Source of the DNA: Arthrobacter sp. Hiyo8 | GTDB lineage: Bacteria > Actinomycetota > Actinomycetes > Actinomycetales > Micrococcaceae | Length of the DNA stretch: 64,000 nucleotides | Direction: 5' to 3' | Assembly: GCA_001549895.1 (NCBI GenBank) | Contig: AP014720.1 | Location: 1-64,000 of the forward strand | Shown: one piece after another, positions 10,158 through 20,262 of the stretch | Numbering within the stretch: the stretch's first letter is position 1 | How the letters are laid out: every line of letters starts with the position of its first letter | The notes under the pieces: generated by a model | What the model was told of the DNA's origin: nothing | What the model saw: only the letters and a program-made list of their open reading frames with translations | Databases searched by the model: none | Translations under genes and position numbers: made by a program

Positions 10158-10360
10158 AGGCCTGGATCCGGTTCCCGAACTGCGCGGAGCTCGTGGACGG
10201 CGAGGTGTACGCCTGGACGGCGAAGGCCGCGGAAGTGACATGGAAGGACGGGCCGGTGACCTACCGGACCTGGGTGTGGAGCTCGGCGGTCAACCGCCGG
10301 GAAGAAATGATGAACAGGAATTTGGGAGAGCGGACCAGCCGTGACAGCAACAGCAAGTGA
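10154..10360 (+). CDS. Small hypothetical protein of SOS-box operon
   Basis: The GTG at 10154 overlaps the preceding stop. The 68-residue product (KAWIRFPNCAELVDGEVYAW... VTYRTWVWSSAVNRREE) looks like a small beta-rich fold with many Trp and Tyr residues. It overlaps the next gene by 20 bp. Function unknown; the coupling puts it in the same LexA-type operon. Confidence 0.55.
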   Translation: MKAWIRFPNCAELVDGEVYAWTAKAAEVTWKDGPVTYRTWVWSSAVNRREEMMNRNLGERTSRDSNSK

Positions 10361-10646
10361 AACCGCCCTGGACGTCCCCGTGGATGTCCGGTTCACCGCG
10401 GCCGGCAACCCCCTTGCCGTCCGCTACGACGGGCGCGTGTGGGCAGTCGCGGCGGAGCCGCTGCACTGGTTCACCAGGGACTCCTGGTGGGAGCCACGAC
10501 GGTCCGCGCCGGTAGGCGTTGGGAACATCGTGGATATCGAATTTTGGAGGGTACAGGTCAAGCTCTCGGCCAATTCAGCCTTGCGGACATTTCTGCTGCG
10601 CCGGAATCCCGTGGCCACTCAGTGGCTCTTGGAATCCATTAGCTAG
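10341..10646 (+). CDS. DUF6504-like small protein
   Basis: GTG start at 10341; 101 residues. The pattern is an initial strand with RYDGRVWAV, then PLHWFTRDSWWE, then DIEFWRVQV and a final ATQWLLESI. It resembles the DUF6504 proteins found next to dnaE2/imuB mutagenesis genes of actinobacteria. The assignment is from memory of the family's shape. Together with the upstream SOS-box-like site it suggests a damage-response role that has not been worked out. Confidence 0.55.
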   Translation: MTATASETALDVPVDVRFTAAGNPLAVRYDGRVWAVAAEPLHWFTRDSWWEPRRSAPVGVGNIVDIEFWRVQVKLSANSALRTFLLRRNPVATQWLLESIS

Positions 10647-10786
10647 TGCCGGCTGCCATTACACACCGGCCGGAACTTGCAGGGACTGGTAAATGGAGCC
10701 ATCCTTAAATCCAACCTCAAGCATGTGAATCGCTTCGTCGTAGCCCACCGTAGCCATGTTGTTGCTCGCAACCGGAAGACGCATCA

Positions 10787-12202
10787 TCAGTTGACTTCCC
10801 ACTCGGCCGTCTTAGCCTGTTCCAGCTCGACAAACCTGGCGGCCATTGTCGCGTTGCCTCGTGTGAGCTTCCTAATCGTGAGGTCTTCAGCCTTGTCGTT
10901 GGCAAGTCGCAGATTGTTGGCCGACTTGTGCAGAGCCGCTTTCGTCTTCTCCAAGTCTTTGATCGCTTCGTCGATGCGCTTAATCGCCTCCCCGAAACCG
11001 TCGGAAGCAAGCCGCCAGTTGCGGCCGAACACGTCCTTGAAATCCTCGATCTGCTGCTCGAAGTTCGTGATATCAATGTTCTGCGCCTTGACCAGTGCGA
11101 GCTCGGTCTTGTACTTGAGCGAGTTCATCGCGGCGTTCCGCAGCAGCGCGATCAACTGGATGAAGAACTGCGGCCGGATGACATACATCTTCGGGTAGCG
11201 GTGAGAGACGTCAACGATCCCAGTGTTGTAAAGCTCGCTGTCGGGCTCGAGCAGAGAGACCAGCACAGCGTACTCGCACCCCTTCTCGGTGCGGTCCTTG
11301 TCGAGCTCCTTCAGGAAGTCCTCGTTCTTGTGCTTTGTCGCGGTGCCGTCGTTCTCGTTCTTCATCTCGAACATGACCGAGACAATCTCCGTACCAGCAT
11401 TGTCGGAGTCGCGGAATATGTAGTCACCCTTGCTACCAGCCCGGGCATCGTTGTCCTTCTCGAAATAGGAGCCCGGGAAGGCTGTGGCACGGATGCGGTT
11501 GAACTCAATCTCGCAGTGCTGTTCAAGGGTTTCACCGACCATCTTGGTCGACAGCTTCGCCTTCAGGTCTCGCAGTCGCTCAATCTGTTCTTCGCGGTCC
11601 TTGATCTGGGTTTCGTACTTGTCCTTCAGGGACTTCTCGCCGAGCTGCTTCTCGAGCTCGGCTCGTTCGAGTCCGCTCTTGAATTCGTCCCGCTCCTTTT
11701 CGACGGTGCTGACTGCCTCGGTGATCGCAAGCCTCTGCACGATCTCAATAGCCTCGAGCTTCGCCTTGAGGTCTTGGATCGCGGCGTCCTTCGTCGAGGC
11801 GGCCTTCTGAAGTTCGTTGACGAGCTTCGCTTCGGCCAGCTCCACTGATGACTGCTTCTCCTGCTTCGTTTGTTCGAGCTCGTTCACGAGCGCGTCGCGC
11901 TCCTTTTCGACGGCACTAAGGGCCTCGGTCACAGCGAGCTTCTGCGTGACTTCACGGGCATCGAGCTTCGCCTTCAGCTCCTGGATTGCGGCGTCCTTGG
12001 CAGCCGCAGTCCTCTGAAGTTCGCTGGCGGCCTTCGTCTCCGCCAGTTCGAGAGAGTTGGCCTTGTCCTGCTCGGCCAACTCGAGCCGCCCGTGGAGCTG
12101 CTGTTCGAACTCAGCATCGCGAACCTGCTTGACGATGTCGGCGTAGCCGGCCTCATCGATAGTGAATGTCCGCTCGCAGTGCGGGCACTTGATTTCATGC
12201 AT
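10787..12202 (-). CDS. DUF2130 protein: zinc-ribbon, coiled coil, nuclease-like C-terminus
   Basis: Intact, 471 residues. The N-terminus has a CPHC zinc-binding element (MHEIKCPHCERTF). Residues about 35-220 form a long coiled coil built of two similar units (the ELQ-AA-KDAAIQ-LKAKL block occurs twice). The C-terminal DUF2130 domain has GSKGDYIFRDSD, then VMFEMKNEND and FLKELDKDRTEKGCEYAVLVS; the acidic residues and E-x-K fit a PD-(D/E)xK-like nuclease core. The role in the literature is unsettled; an association with restriction and phage defence fits this neighbourhood. It has lower codon bias than the flanking genes, which may mean separate acquisition. Confidence 0.8.
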   Translation of the reverse strand: MHEIKCPHCERTFTIDEAGYADIVKQVRDAEFEQQLHGRLELAEQDKANSLELAETKAASELQRTAAAKDAAIQELKAKLDAREVTQKLAVTEALSAVEKERDALVNELEQTKQEKQSSVELAEAKLVNELQKAASTKDAAIQDLKAKLEAIEIVQRLAITEAVSTVEKERDEFKSGLERAELEKQLGEKSLKDKYETQIKDREEQIERLRDLKAKLSTKMVGETLEQHCEIEFNRIRATAFPGSYFEKDNDARAGSKGDYIFRDSDNAGTEIVSVMFEMKNENDGTATKHKNEDFLKELDKDRTEKGCEYAVLVSLLEPDSELYNTGIVDVSHRYPKMYVIRPQFFIQLIALLRNAAMNSLKYKTELALVKAQNIDITNFEQQIEDFKDVFGRNWRLASDGFGEAIKRIDEAIKDLEKTKAALHKSANNLRLANDKAEDLTIRKLTRGNATMAARFVELEQAKTAEWEVN

Positions 12203-12645
12203 AGTGGAACCCCAATCAGGCTATGTCGGCCCCGAATGGCCGCACTTGTGTGGCCCTCTGGTCTCTCAGAGGGGAGAAGAATTATCGAGATTCGCCGGTC
12301 TCCGGCCCGGCGGCATACGAACCGAACACCGGAGCAAACAGCAGCGTGCTGGGCTTGTTACGGCGAGGTGCCGAGTTGCCTGTCAGTCATTGACCCCCAA
12401 ACTATCCCCCAAGGTGGCGCCGCTGCGCCTTGCGTTCGGCGCGGCTGGGGTCCTCCCGAGAGATGTCTAACACTTGATGTACATGTCTGTCGGGAAATTT
12501 GAGAATCTTGATCCGCACCCGAGGCGACGGACAATCCTTTACCGGATGCAAGCCGACGTTCGACGCAGACACTGGTGATGTCTCGGGGGCTGCTGAAGGC
12601 TTAGTTGTCAGCTAGTCAAGCAAACCTTCACCAGCCCCGTAGGGT
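12203..12645. other. Intergenic region, no gene recognised
   Basis: Between the start of the DUF2130 gene and the end of the lipoprotein gene no frame gives a convincing product on either strand. The part next to 12203 must hold the DUF2130 promoter. No strong hairpin or repeat was seen. Confidence 0.5.
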
Positions 12646-13293
12646 TTACCCCGGTATCTGGATCCGTGCGGATTCCTGCATGAGCGTGTTGGAGATCATC
12701 ACCGTTGATGCGCCGGGAGCGATGTCGAAGGCGATGAAGCCCCGTGCTTTGTCACCGGGCAGGACGTCTCCTGAGGCGAGCTGGTTGTCCGCGAAGAGAT
12801 CGAGATCGGCTTTGCGCCCGTTGGTGTCCTTGGCGGAGAAGTAGAACGGATTGGAGCTGGTTTTGCCTGATTCGGTTTCCCAGAGAACGTCCAGGAGCAG
12901 ATAGCTTCCGTTCTTCGCCGGAGTGGCGAATGCAGTGGTGCTGACGCTGGCCGTCCGGACGGCCGAAACGATCGTGATCTTGGCGACGTTGCCGTTGCTC
13001 ATCTTGACACTGAAGGGAACGCCGACGGCGGGTGCGGCAGCCGGAGGTGCGGTGACCGGCGCGGGAGCTGCCGGAGCCGGGGCTGCGGATGAAGCCGGTG
13101 ACAACGCGGCGGCGGATGACGGCGCAGTGGGGCTCACGTCGCTGGCCTGCTTGGTGCCGCCGGAGCAGGAGCCCAGGGCGATGCCCAGCACCAGGACACC
13201 GGCCGGGATCAGGAAGCGCTTCTTCTTGAAGAACGGGCGCGGCTGGGTGGTGATGGTTTCGGCGACGGGCGTCTGAGGATGGTGCTGGTTCAT
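12646..13293 (-). CDS. Secreted lipoprotein with DUF4352-like domain
   Basis: The start at 13293 (MNQHHPQTP) is preceded by AGAAAGG. The protein has a basic stretch, a hydrophobic helix and a lipobox-like LGSC near residue 45, then a Ser/Ala/Pro-rich linker and a C-terminal beta-sandwich region (GVPFSVKMSNGNVAKITIVSA... YLLLDVLWETE... ASGDVLPGDKARGFIAFDI) typical of DUF4352/telokin-like extracellular domains. About 215 residues. It lies 47 bp downstream of the coiled-coil membrane protein and is probably cotranscribed with it. Function unknown. Confidence 0.7.
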   Translation of the reverse strand: MNQHHPQTPVAETITTQPRPFFKKKRFLIPAGVLVLGIALGSCSGGTKQASDVSPTAPSSAAALSPASSAAPAPAAPAPVTAPPAAAPAVGVPFSVKMSNGNVAKITIVSAVRTASVSTTAFATPAKNGSYLLLDVLWETESGKTSSNPFYFSAKDTNGRKADLDLFADNQLASGDVLPGDKARGFIAFDIAPGASTVMISNTLMQESARIQIPG

Positions 13294-13340
13294 ATGGGTG
13301 ATGCCTTTCTTGGGTTGGCGAATGATGTGCGGAGGGCGTG

Positions 13341-14000
13341 TTACTGCTTTTCCCATTTGCCGCAGCGGGTTGAATTGAAGTCCTGCCCGGCGGAGAGGGT
13401 CACCGCAGGGCGGCCGCCGCCCGGGATGTCGTTTTGGATGATCTTGCTGCCGTTGCTTCCGGTGGCGTAGATGCCCCAGTAGCAGGTGGATCCCACCGCT
13501 GCCGCCGCACGGTAGGTGCCCGGCTCTATGTCCTTGCCCACCGTCCAGGTTCCGTCACCGATGGTGTTGGCCGCCTTGGTCTTCTCGGCGCCGGTGACTG
13601 CGTCTTCGCGCACCTTGACTGCGGCTTCGGCGGTCTTTACGGCTGCGTCGGCCTTCCCGACCTCGGTTTCGCGGGCGGTGACCTTGGCTTCACGGTCTGA
13701 AATGCCGTTCTGCAGCGTGTCGTACTTCGATTTCATCGACTCGTAACTGGACTTGGCTGAATCGCGCTCGGACTCCACGGACGCCTTCTCCCCGGCCAGC
13801 GCCGCATAGGCTTCGCTGGACTTCGGGTCCGGCAGCGTGGTGCCGACGGCGACCGATCCAGCTAGCAGGGCCAGGACGGCCACGGTAACGAAGATCCGCC
13901 GTTTCCGTCCCGGCTTTCCCTTTTCGCTGGCTGGCTGAGCCTCCTCCGGTACGTCATCGGTCGGCGTTCGCGCCGGCTCGTCGGTCTCGGTATTCAACAT
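13341..14000 (-). CDS. Membrane-anchored coiled-coil protein, secreted C-terminal domain
   Basis: 219 residues, intact. There is an acidic cytoplasmic tail, a KRRIFVTVAVLALLAG anchor helix at about residues 34-55, then a coiled coil rich in Ala/Glu/Lys (about 65-145) and a small C-terminal domain (WTVGKDIEPGTYRA... CYWGIYATGSNGSKI). That last pattern recurs in actinobacterial surface proteins of unknown role. It is first in a two-gene unit with the lipoprotein gene. Confidence 0.65.
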   Translation of the reverse strand: MLNTETDEPARTPTDDVPEEAQPASEKGKPGRKRRIFVTVAVLALLAGSVAVGTTLPDPKSSEAYAALAGEKASVESERDSAKSSYESMKSKYDTLQNGISDREAKVTARETEVGKADAAVKTAEAAVKVREDAVTGAEKTKAANTIGDGTWTVGKDIEPGTYRAAAAVGSTCYWGIYATGSNGSKIIQNDIPGGGRPAVTLSAGQDFNSTRCGKWEKQ

Positions 14001-14235
14001 GATGTCTTCCTCTGTTCAGGGATGGCTGCTGAGCGGCGGCGGGATACCAGTCCCCCAATGCGTGGTTCCCGCCGCCGTCACAGCTCCGGAGGATTCCTTC
14101 GTAGCTGCAGAACGAAGCTACGGCGGGCCGCCCCGGCGAAAGCCAAAGATCACTGATAACCCCTGTTATCAACACCCCACATGAAAATCTGCCCGGCACA
14201 GTTAGGCTGAGGGTCGACGTCGTAAGGAGGCGCAA

Positions 14236-16294
14236 ATGAACGAAGCAGAAGCCCTGCGCATGACCCTCTCGGACGTTGCCGCCCTCGCTCAGGTCCAGCG
14301 CCCCGTCGTTTCCATGTGGCGCAAACGCAGCGCCGGGTCTATCCACCCATTTCCGCAGCCGGCAGCGCTCGACGGCGGGCTGGAACTCTTCGACGCCGAC
14401 CACATCGCCGCCTGGCTGACCGTCACTGGACGGGGCAATAACCCGGAGGCCGCCAACGACGTCGCCGCCTTCGCCCGGATGCCGGCACGGCTGCCGGTGG
14501 CGCCCAAGGAAACACATTCGACGCTCTCACGGCCCTGCTGACGCTTAAAGCAATGGCCGGCAACTCGTTGGGACAGCTGAGCCCGGACGAACTTCTGGAC
14601 GTTGCAGATGAGTGCGATCCGGATGACACGTTCCTGTATTCGGAACTGGCAGCCCTGGGCACGTCGCTTGCTTCCACGGCGGCGTTCGCGGACCGGCTGG
14701 TGGACAGTGCCTACAACACGGATGCGGCCTTCGAGCAATTGCTTGCCGCGAGGTTCCGGGCGGGGCTGCGGGAGCACTCGGAGACCGCCCTCACCGACTC
14801 TGCCGTGGGGTTGGTGGCCGCTGCGGTCGTCGAACTGGCCGCGGCTCTTGGCGGAAACTCCGTGTTTGCTGACTCCACACGCGGCGGCAGCGACCTTTTG
14901 ATGGGCGTCGTTCACGCTGCCGGCGAAGGTGCTCCGGTCACCTTTCTGACAGCGGACGACGACGGCGGCGCAGGCCGCCTGGTGCGTCGCCGCCTGCGCG
15001 TCCACGGCGTGGAGGGCGGGCAGATCCGTGTCGATCCGAGTGGCGAGTTCGCCGTCCATGGACCTGTAGTACACGTGGGGCAGTACCCGTCCCCCGGTGA
15101 ACCCGGAACGGACGCGAGGCAGATTCTCTCGGCGGTGGAACACCTTGTCCTGCAGATGGACGATCAGCAGCGGGCGGTCATCATCGCCCCGGCACGGGTT
15201 CTCTGCGATGTACCGCTTGCCCCTCACGCCGCGGGGCTCCGGTCCGGGCTGCTGCGAACCGGCCGGGTGCGCGCCATCGTGCGGCTGCCGCAGGGACTGT
15301 TGCGTTCCAAGCCGCGCGAAGCCCAGGCGCTGTGGGTACTGGGACCGTCGTTCGCTGAAGTGCCCATTGCCGAGCGCTGGACCATGGTGGCGGACCTCAG
15401 CACCCGCGCCCTCACAGAAGACGTCCGGCAGGACCTGGTCAGCGACATCGTTGCCTCCATGGGAAACCGCGCCACGGTGCGCGCCCACTCCTTCCGCTTC
15501 GCCCGGCTGGTACAGACCCGTCTCCTGCTGGCCAGCAGGAAGTCCTTGGCGGCAGCCCAATCCCACGGCTCGGCCCCGAGTTCCAAGGGCGCGGAGGCCG
15601 CCCTTCGGGTCGAGGAACTCGTGCGCAAGCTGCGAGCCGGCAGGCCTGAACAACCAGGTGACGTGGCAGTGTTCCCAGGAGAGCCTCACGCGAAGGTTCA
15701 GCCCGTCTCGGTCCAGGAACTCATCGCCGCCGGCAATCTCAAGTACATCAAGGGCAACCGGCTCGAGGATGCGGACCTGACGCCAAGCGGCGGGACACGA
15801 GTCCTGGGCCGGCCGAACTGCTCGACCCGCACGGCAGGCAGAGGAGGCACATCAGCCTTCTGGATTTCGCCGCCAGTAACCCTTCCGGCCGTCTCACCGA
15901 GCCTGGCGACGTCGTCTTTTGCACGAACCCCGGCCCGCCGCTCTGGTGGACGCGCAAGGTGGCTCCGCCGTCGTCTTCCCCGCCCGCGTGCTACGGATCG
16001 ATGGAGGGGACCCCGGCGGGCTGCTGGCCGACGTCGTCGCCGCGGACATCAACAAGCTCCGCGCCGAGGACAAAGCCTGGCGCCAGTGGCGCCTGCGCTA
16101 CGTCCCGGACGCCCAACGCAAAAAACTGGCCGAATCCCTCGTCCGGCTGCAACACGAGCAGCGGCAAGCCCGCGAGCGGCTCAGGCGGCTCGAAGAACTC
16201 GCTACCCTGATTACGGACGGCGTAGCGGGCGGAAGCCTCACCCTGACAGACCCCAGCACTAAGCTCGCCGAACCACAGACCGAAGGAACCCGTT

Positions 16295-16296
<2 letters not shown>
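14236..16296 (+). CDS. HTH - N-6 methylase-like - TRD-like protein, first gene of type I R-M operon, frameshifted
   Basis: The N-terminus (14236-14450) is a helix-turn-helix with MTLSDVAALAQVQRPVVSMW. The central part resembles the N6_Mtase fold: DSTRGGSDLLMGV stands where DPxCGSGxxL is expected and RAIVRLPQGLLR follows, but I see no NPPY/F catalytic motif. The last part (15800-16290, third frame segment) looks like an HsdS target-recognition half-domain with GDVVFCTNPGPAALVD and a C-terminal coiled coil. Shifts occur near 14510, 15795 and 15940. Its TAA touches the hsdM ATG (TAATG). Rejoined length is about 690 residues. It could regulate or modify the R-M complex; the role is not known to me. 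Confidence 0.65.
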
Positions 16297-17915
<1,619 letters not shown>

Positions 17916-17919
<4 letters not shown>

Positions 17920-19139
17920 GTGCATGGCGAAGCGCGACCATCGAATCTTTAGCCTCAGGCAAGAAATCTGCGCTTTCGACTGGACCTTTTGGTTCCGCAG
18001 TGGCCTCTAAGAATTTCCGCCAAAGCGGGGTTCCGATGCTGCGCGGGAGCAATTTGAGCGACGATGTGGGCACCAAACTGGATGAACGGGACTTGGTGTT
18101 CTTGGACCCAGACCTTGCTGCCACCTTCGAGCGCAGCACAGCTCGGCAAGGCGACCTTGTTTTCACCTGTTGGGGATCTGTCGGCCAAATCGGCCTCATA
18201 GATGCCGCCGCCCAATACGGCGAGTACATCGTGTCCAACAAGCAGATGAAGCTGAGCCCGGATCCTGGGCAAGTTGACTCACTCTTCCTCTACTACAACA
18301 TGAGTCAGCCTAAGATGATTTTCGAAGTTCAGTCCCAGGCCATCGGGAGCACTATTCCAGGGTTCAACTTGGGTCAACTGCGTGCATTAACAGTTCAGAT
18401 TCCGGAGCTGGCCGAGCAGCGGGCGATTGCGGATGTGCTGGGGGCGCTTGACGAGAAGATCGCCGCCAACACCAAGATCGCTGCAACAACGGACGAAATT
18501 TTGTCCGCAAGGTTTTCTGCCTTGTCAGAGGCGGAGACGGATGAAGTCCGTCTAGGCGACATCGCCGATGTCAACGTTGAGACTGTAAAGCCTGTTGCTG
18601 GCGGCCAGCTTCGGTACATCGACATTGCTTCCGTAGATGTGGGGTCCTTTAACTTTCCGGCCCTCACCGGCTGGGACACTGCACCCTCACGAGCACGGCG
18701 GCGCGTGACAAGAGGCGACACTATTTGGTCAACAGTTCGGCCGAATCGCAGGTCTCATGCCCTAAACCTCTCGGACGATTCACTTCTTGTGGGGTCGACT
18801 GGACTGGCGGTTATCTCACCCCGCACGGTGGGCTTTGCCTACGTGTACGAGGTCACAAAGATGCCTGAGTTCACGGCCTATCTCGAAACTGTGGCGGAAG
18901 GCAGCGCTTACCCCGCCGTCCGGGCTGACAGGTTCAGTGAGGCGCCAGTACCGCTCTTGTGTGAGGACGCTCGCGGTTCATTTGAAGCTTTGGCGGCACC
19001 GCTGCGCGAGTCAGTTCACGCCCTGGAAATCGAGAACCGGATCCTTGCAGCTACACGAGATGCTCTCCTACCCCAGCTCATGTCCGGCAAGCTGCGCGTC
19101 AAGGACGCCGAGAAGGCATTGGAGAGCGCAGGCGTATGA
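17916..19139 (+). CDS. hsdS: Type I restriction-modification specificity subunit
   Basis: HsdS holds the two target recognition domains and sets DNA specificity. The product is intact (407 residues) with the usual two-fold layout: the first TRD ends with the conserved helix IPELAEQRAIADVLGALDEKIAAN (about residues 165-190), and the second ends with ENRILAATRDALLPQLMSGKL. The GTG start overlaps hsdM by 4 bp. Its stop overlaps the start of the DUF1016 gene (ATGA). The TRDs have slightly lower GC than hsdM, as usual for variable domains. Confidence 0.92.
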
Positions 19140-20237
19140 AACAGAACGGAGGCGAGATCCAGCCCGGTACGCGTAAGCACGTTAACGGCGCGTCTTTCCC
19201 AGGTACCCGGCGCAAAGCTCCATGCCGGAGTGGTACCCGGAACTCCTCGCCTCTGTCACCCAGCGGATCGCCAGCGGACGCTTCCAAGCCGTTCAAGCCA
19301 TGAATCGAGAGCTGACAGCCACAAGCTGGGCCATAGGCAATGATCTGCTCGAACGTGAGGCCTCCGAGGGCTGGGGTGCGAAAGTTGTACTGCGTCTCTC
19401 CGCCGACATTTCATATGAGTTTCCCGGCGCGCGCGGGTTTTCTCCCCGCAACCTCCGATACATGAAGTCGTTTGCCGAAGCGTGGCCCGATCCGGCAATG
19501 TTGCAACGCGTTGCAACATTGCCGTGGGGTCACCAGATCGCCCTGCTTGAGAAGCTCAGCGATCCGGACACACGCCTCTGGTACGCCGCAGCCGCCGTCG
19601 AAAACGGCTGGTCGCGCAACGTGCTGGTCCACCAGATCGAGACGAAACTCCACGAACGCAGTGGCAAGGCGATCACCAACTTCTCGGCCACCCTGCCGCC
19701 GTCGGACTCCGACCTGGCCCAGCAGTCGCTCAAGGATCCGTACGTCTTCGACTTCGTGGCCATGACGGACCGGCGCAACGAACGCGAGCTCGAAACGCAG
19801 CTGGTCCAGCACATCGAGAAGTTCCTGCTGGAGCTCGGTCAGGGCTTCGCCTTTGTCGGCGAGCAGGTCCGGCTGGAGATCAACGGGACGAGTTCTTTGC
19901 GGACCTGCTCTTCTATCACCTCAAACTCCGCTGCTACCTGGTCATCGAGCTGAAGGCCGGAAAGTTCGAACCGGGCTTCCTCGGCCAACTGGGCATGTAC
20001 ATGGCCGCCGTGGACGATCTGCTGGCCCATGCCGATGACAAGCCGACGATCGGCTTGCTGCTGTGCAAGTCCAAGAACAACCTGGTGGCCGAGTACGCGC
20101 TGCGCACCACGTCGATGCCCATCGGCGTCTCCGAGTGGAAAGCGGAGATCGTCGAGTCGCTCCCCGAGGAGTTTGCATCCAGCCTTCCCACCATCAGCGA
20201 ACTCGAAGCCGAACTTTCAGGCGATATTTCAGAATGA
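19136..20237 (+). CDS. DUF1016/YhcG-family PDDEXK nuclease, frameshifted
   Basis: The N-terminal DUF1016_N domain reads MKQNGGEIQPGTRKHVNG, then EWYPELLASVTQRI, SWAIGNDLLEREASEGWGAKVV and GFSPRNLRYMKSFAEAWPD. The C-terminal nuclease domain has DEFFADLLFYHLKLRCYLVI followed by ELKAGKFEPGFLGQLG (about 19890-20000), giving the D-(x)n-ExK core. Shifts near 19210 and 19885 break it. The gene overlaps hsdS by 4 bp and sits 25 bp before hsdR. Nucleases of this family are found inside type I loci and are thought to assist defence. Rejoined length is about 367 residues. Confidence 0.85.
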
Positions 20238-20262
20238 CTTCCGGTCAACCAGGGAAACCACC

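Noticed and set aside
10928..11848. 306-codon plus-strand ORF opposite the DUF2130 gene
   Set aside because: The plus-strand reading is a low-complexity Leu/Val/Glu pattern that mirrors the coiled coil of the real gene.
14289..15689. 466-codon minus-strand ORF opposite the HTH-methylase gene
   Set aside because: It has no recognisable domain and mirrors a gene with clear HTH and target-domain motifs; it is a GC-bias shadow.
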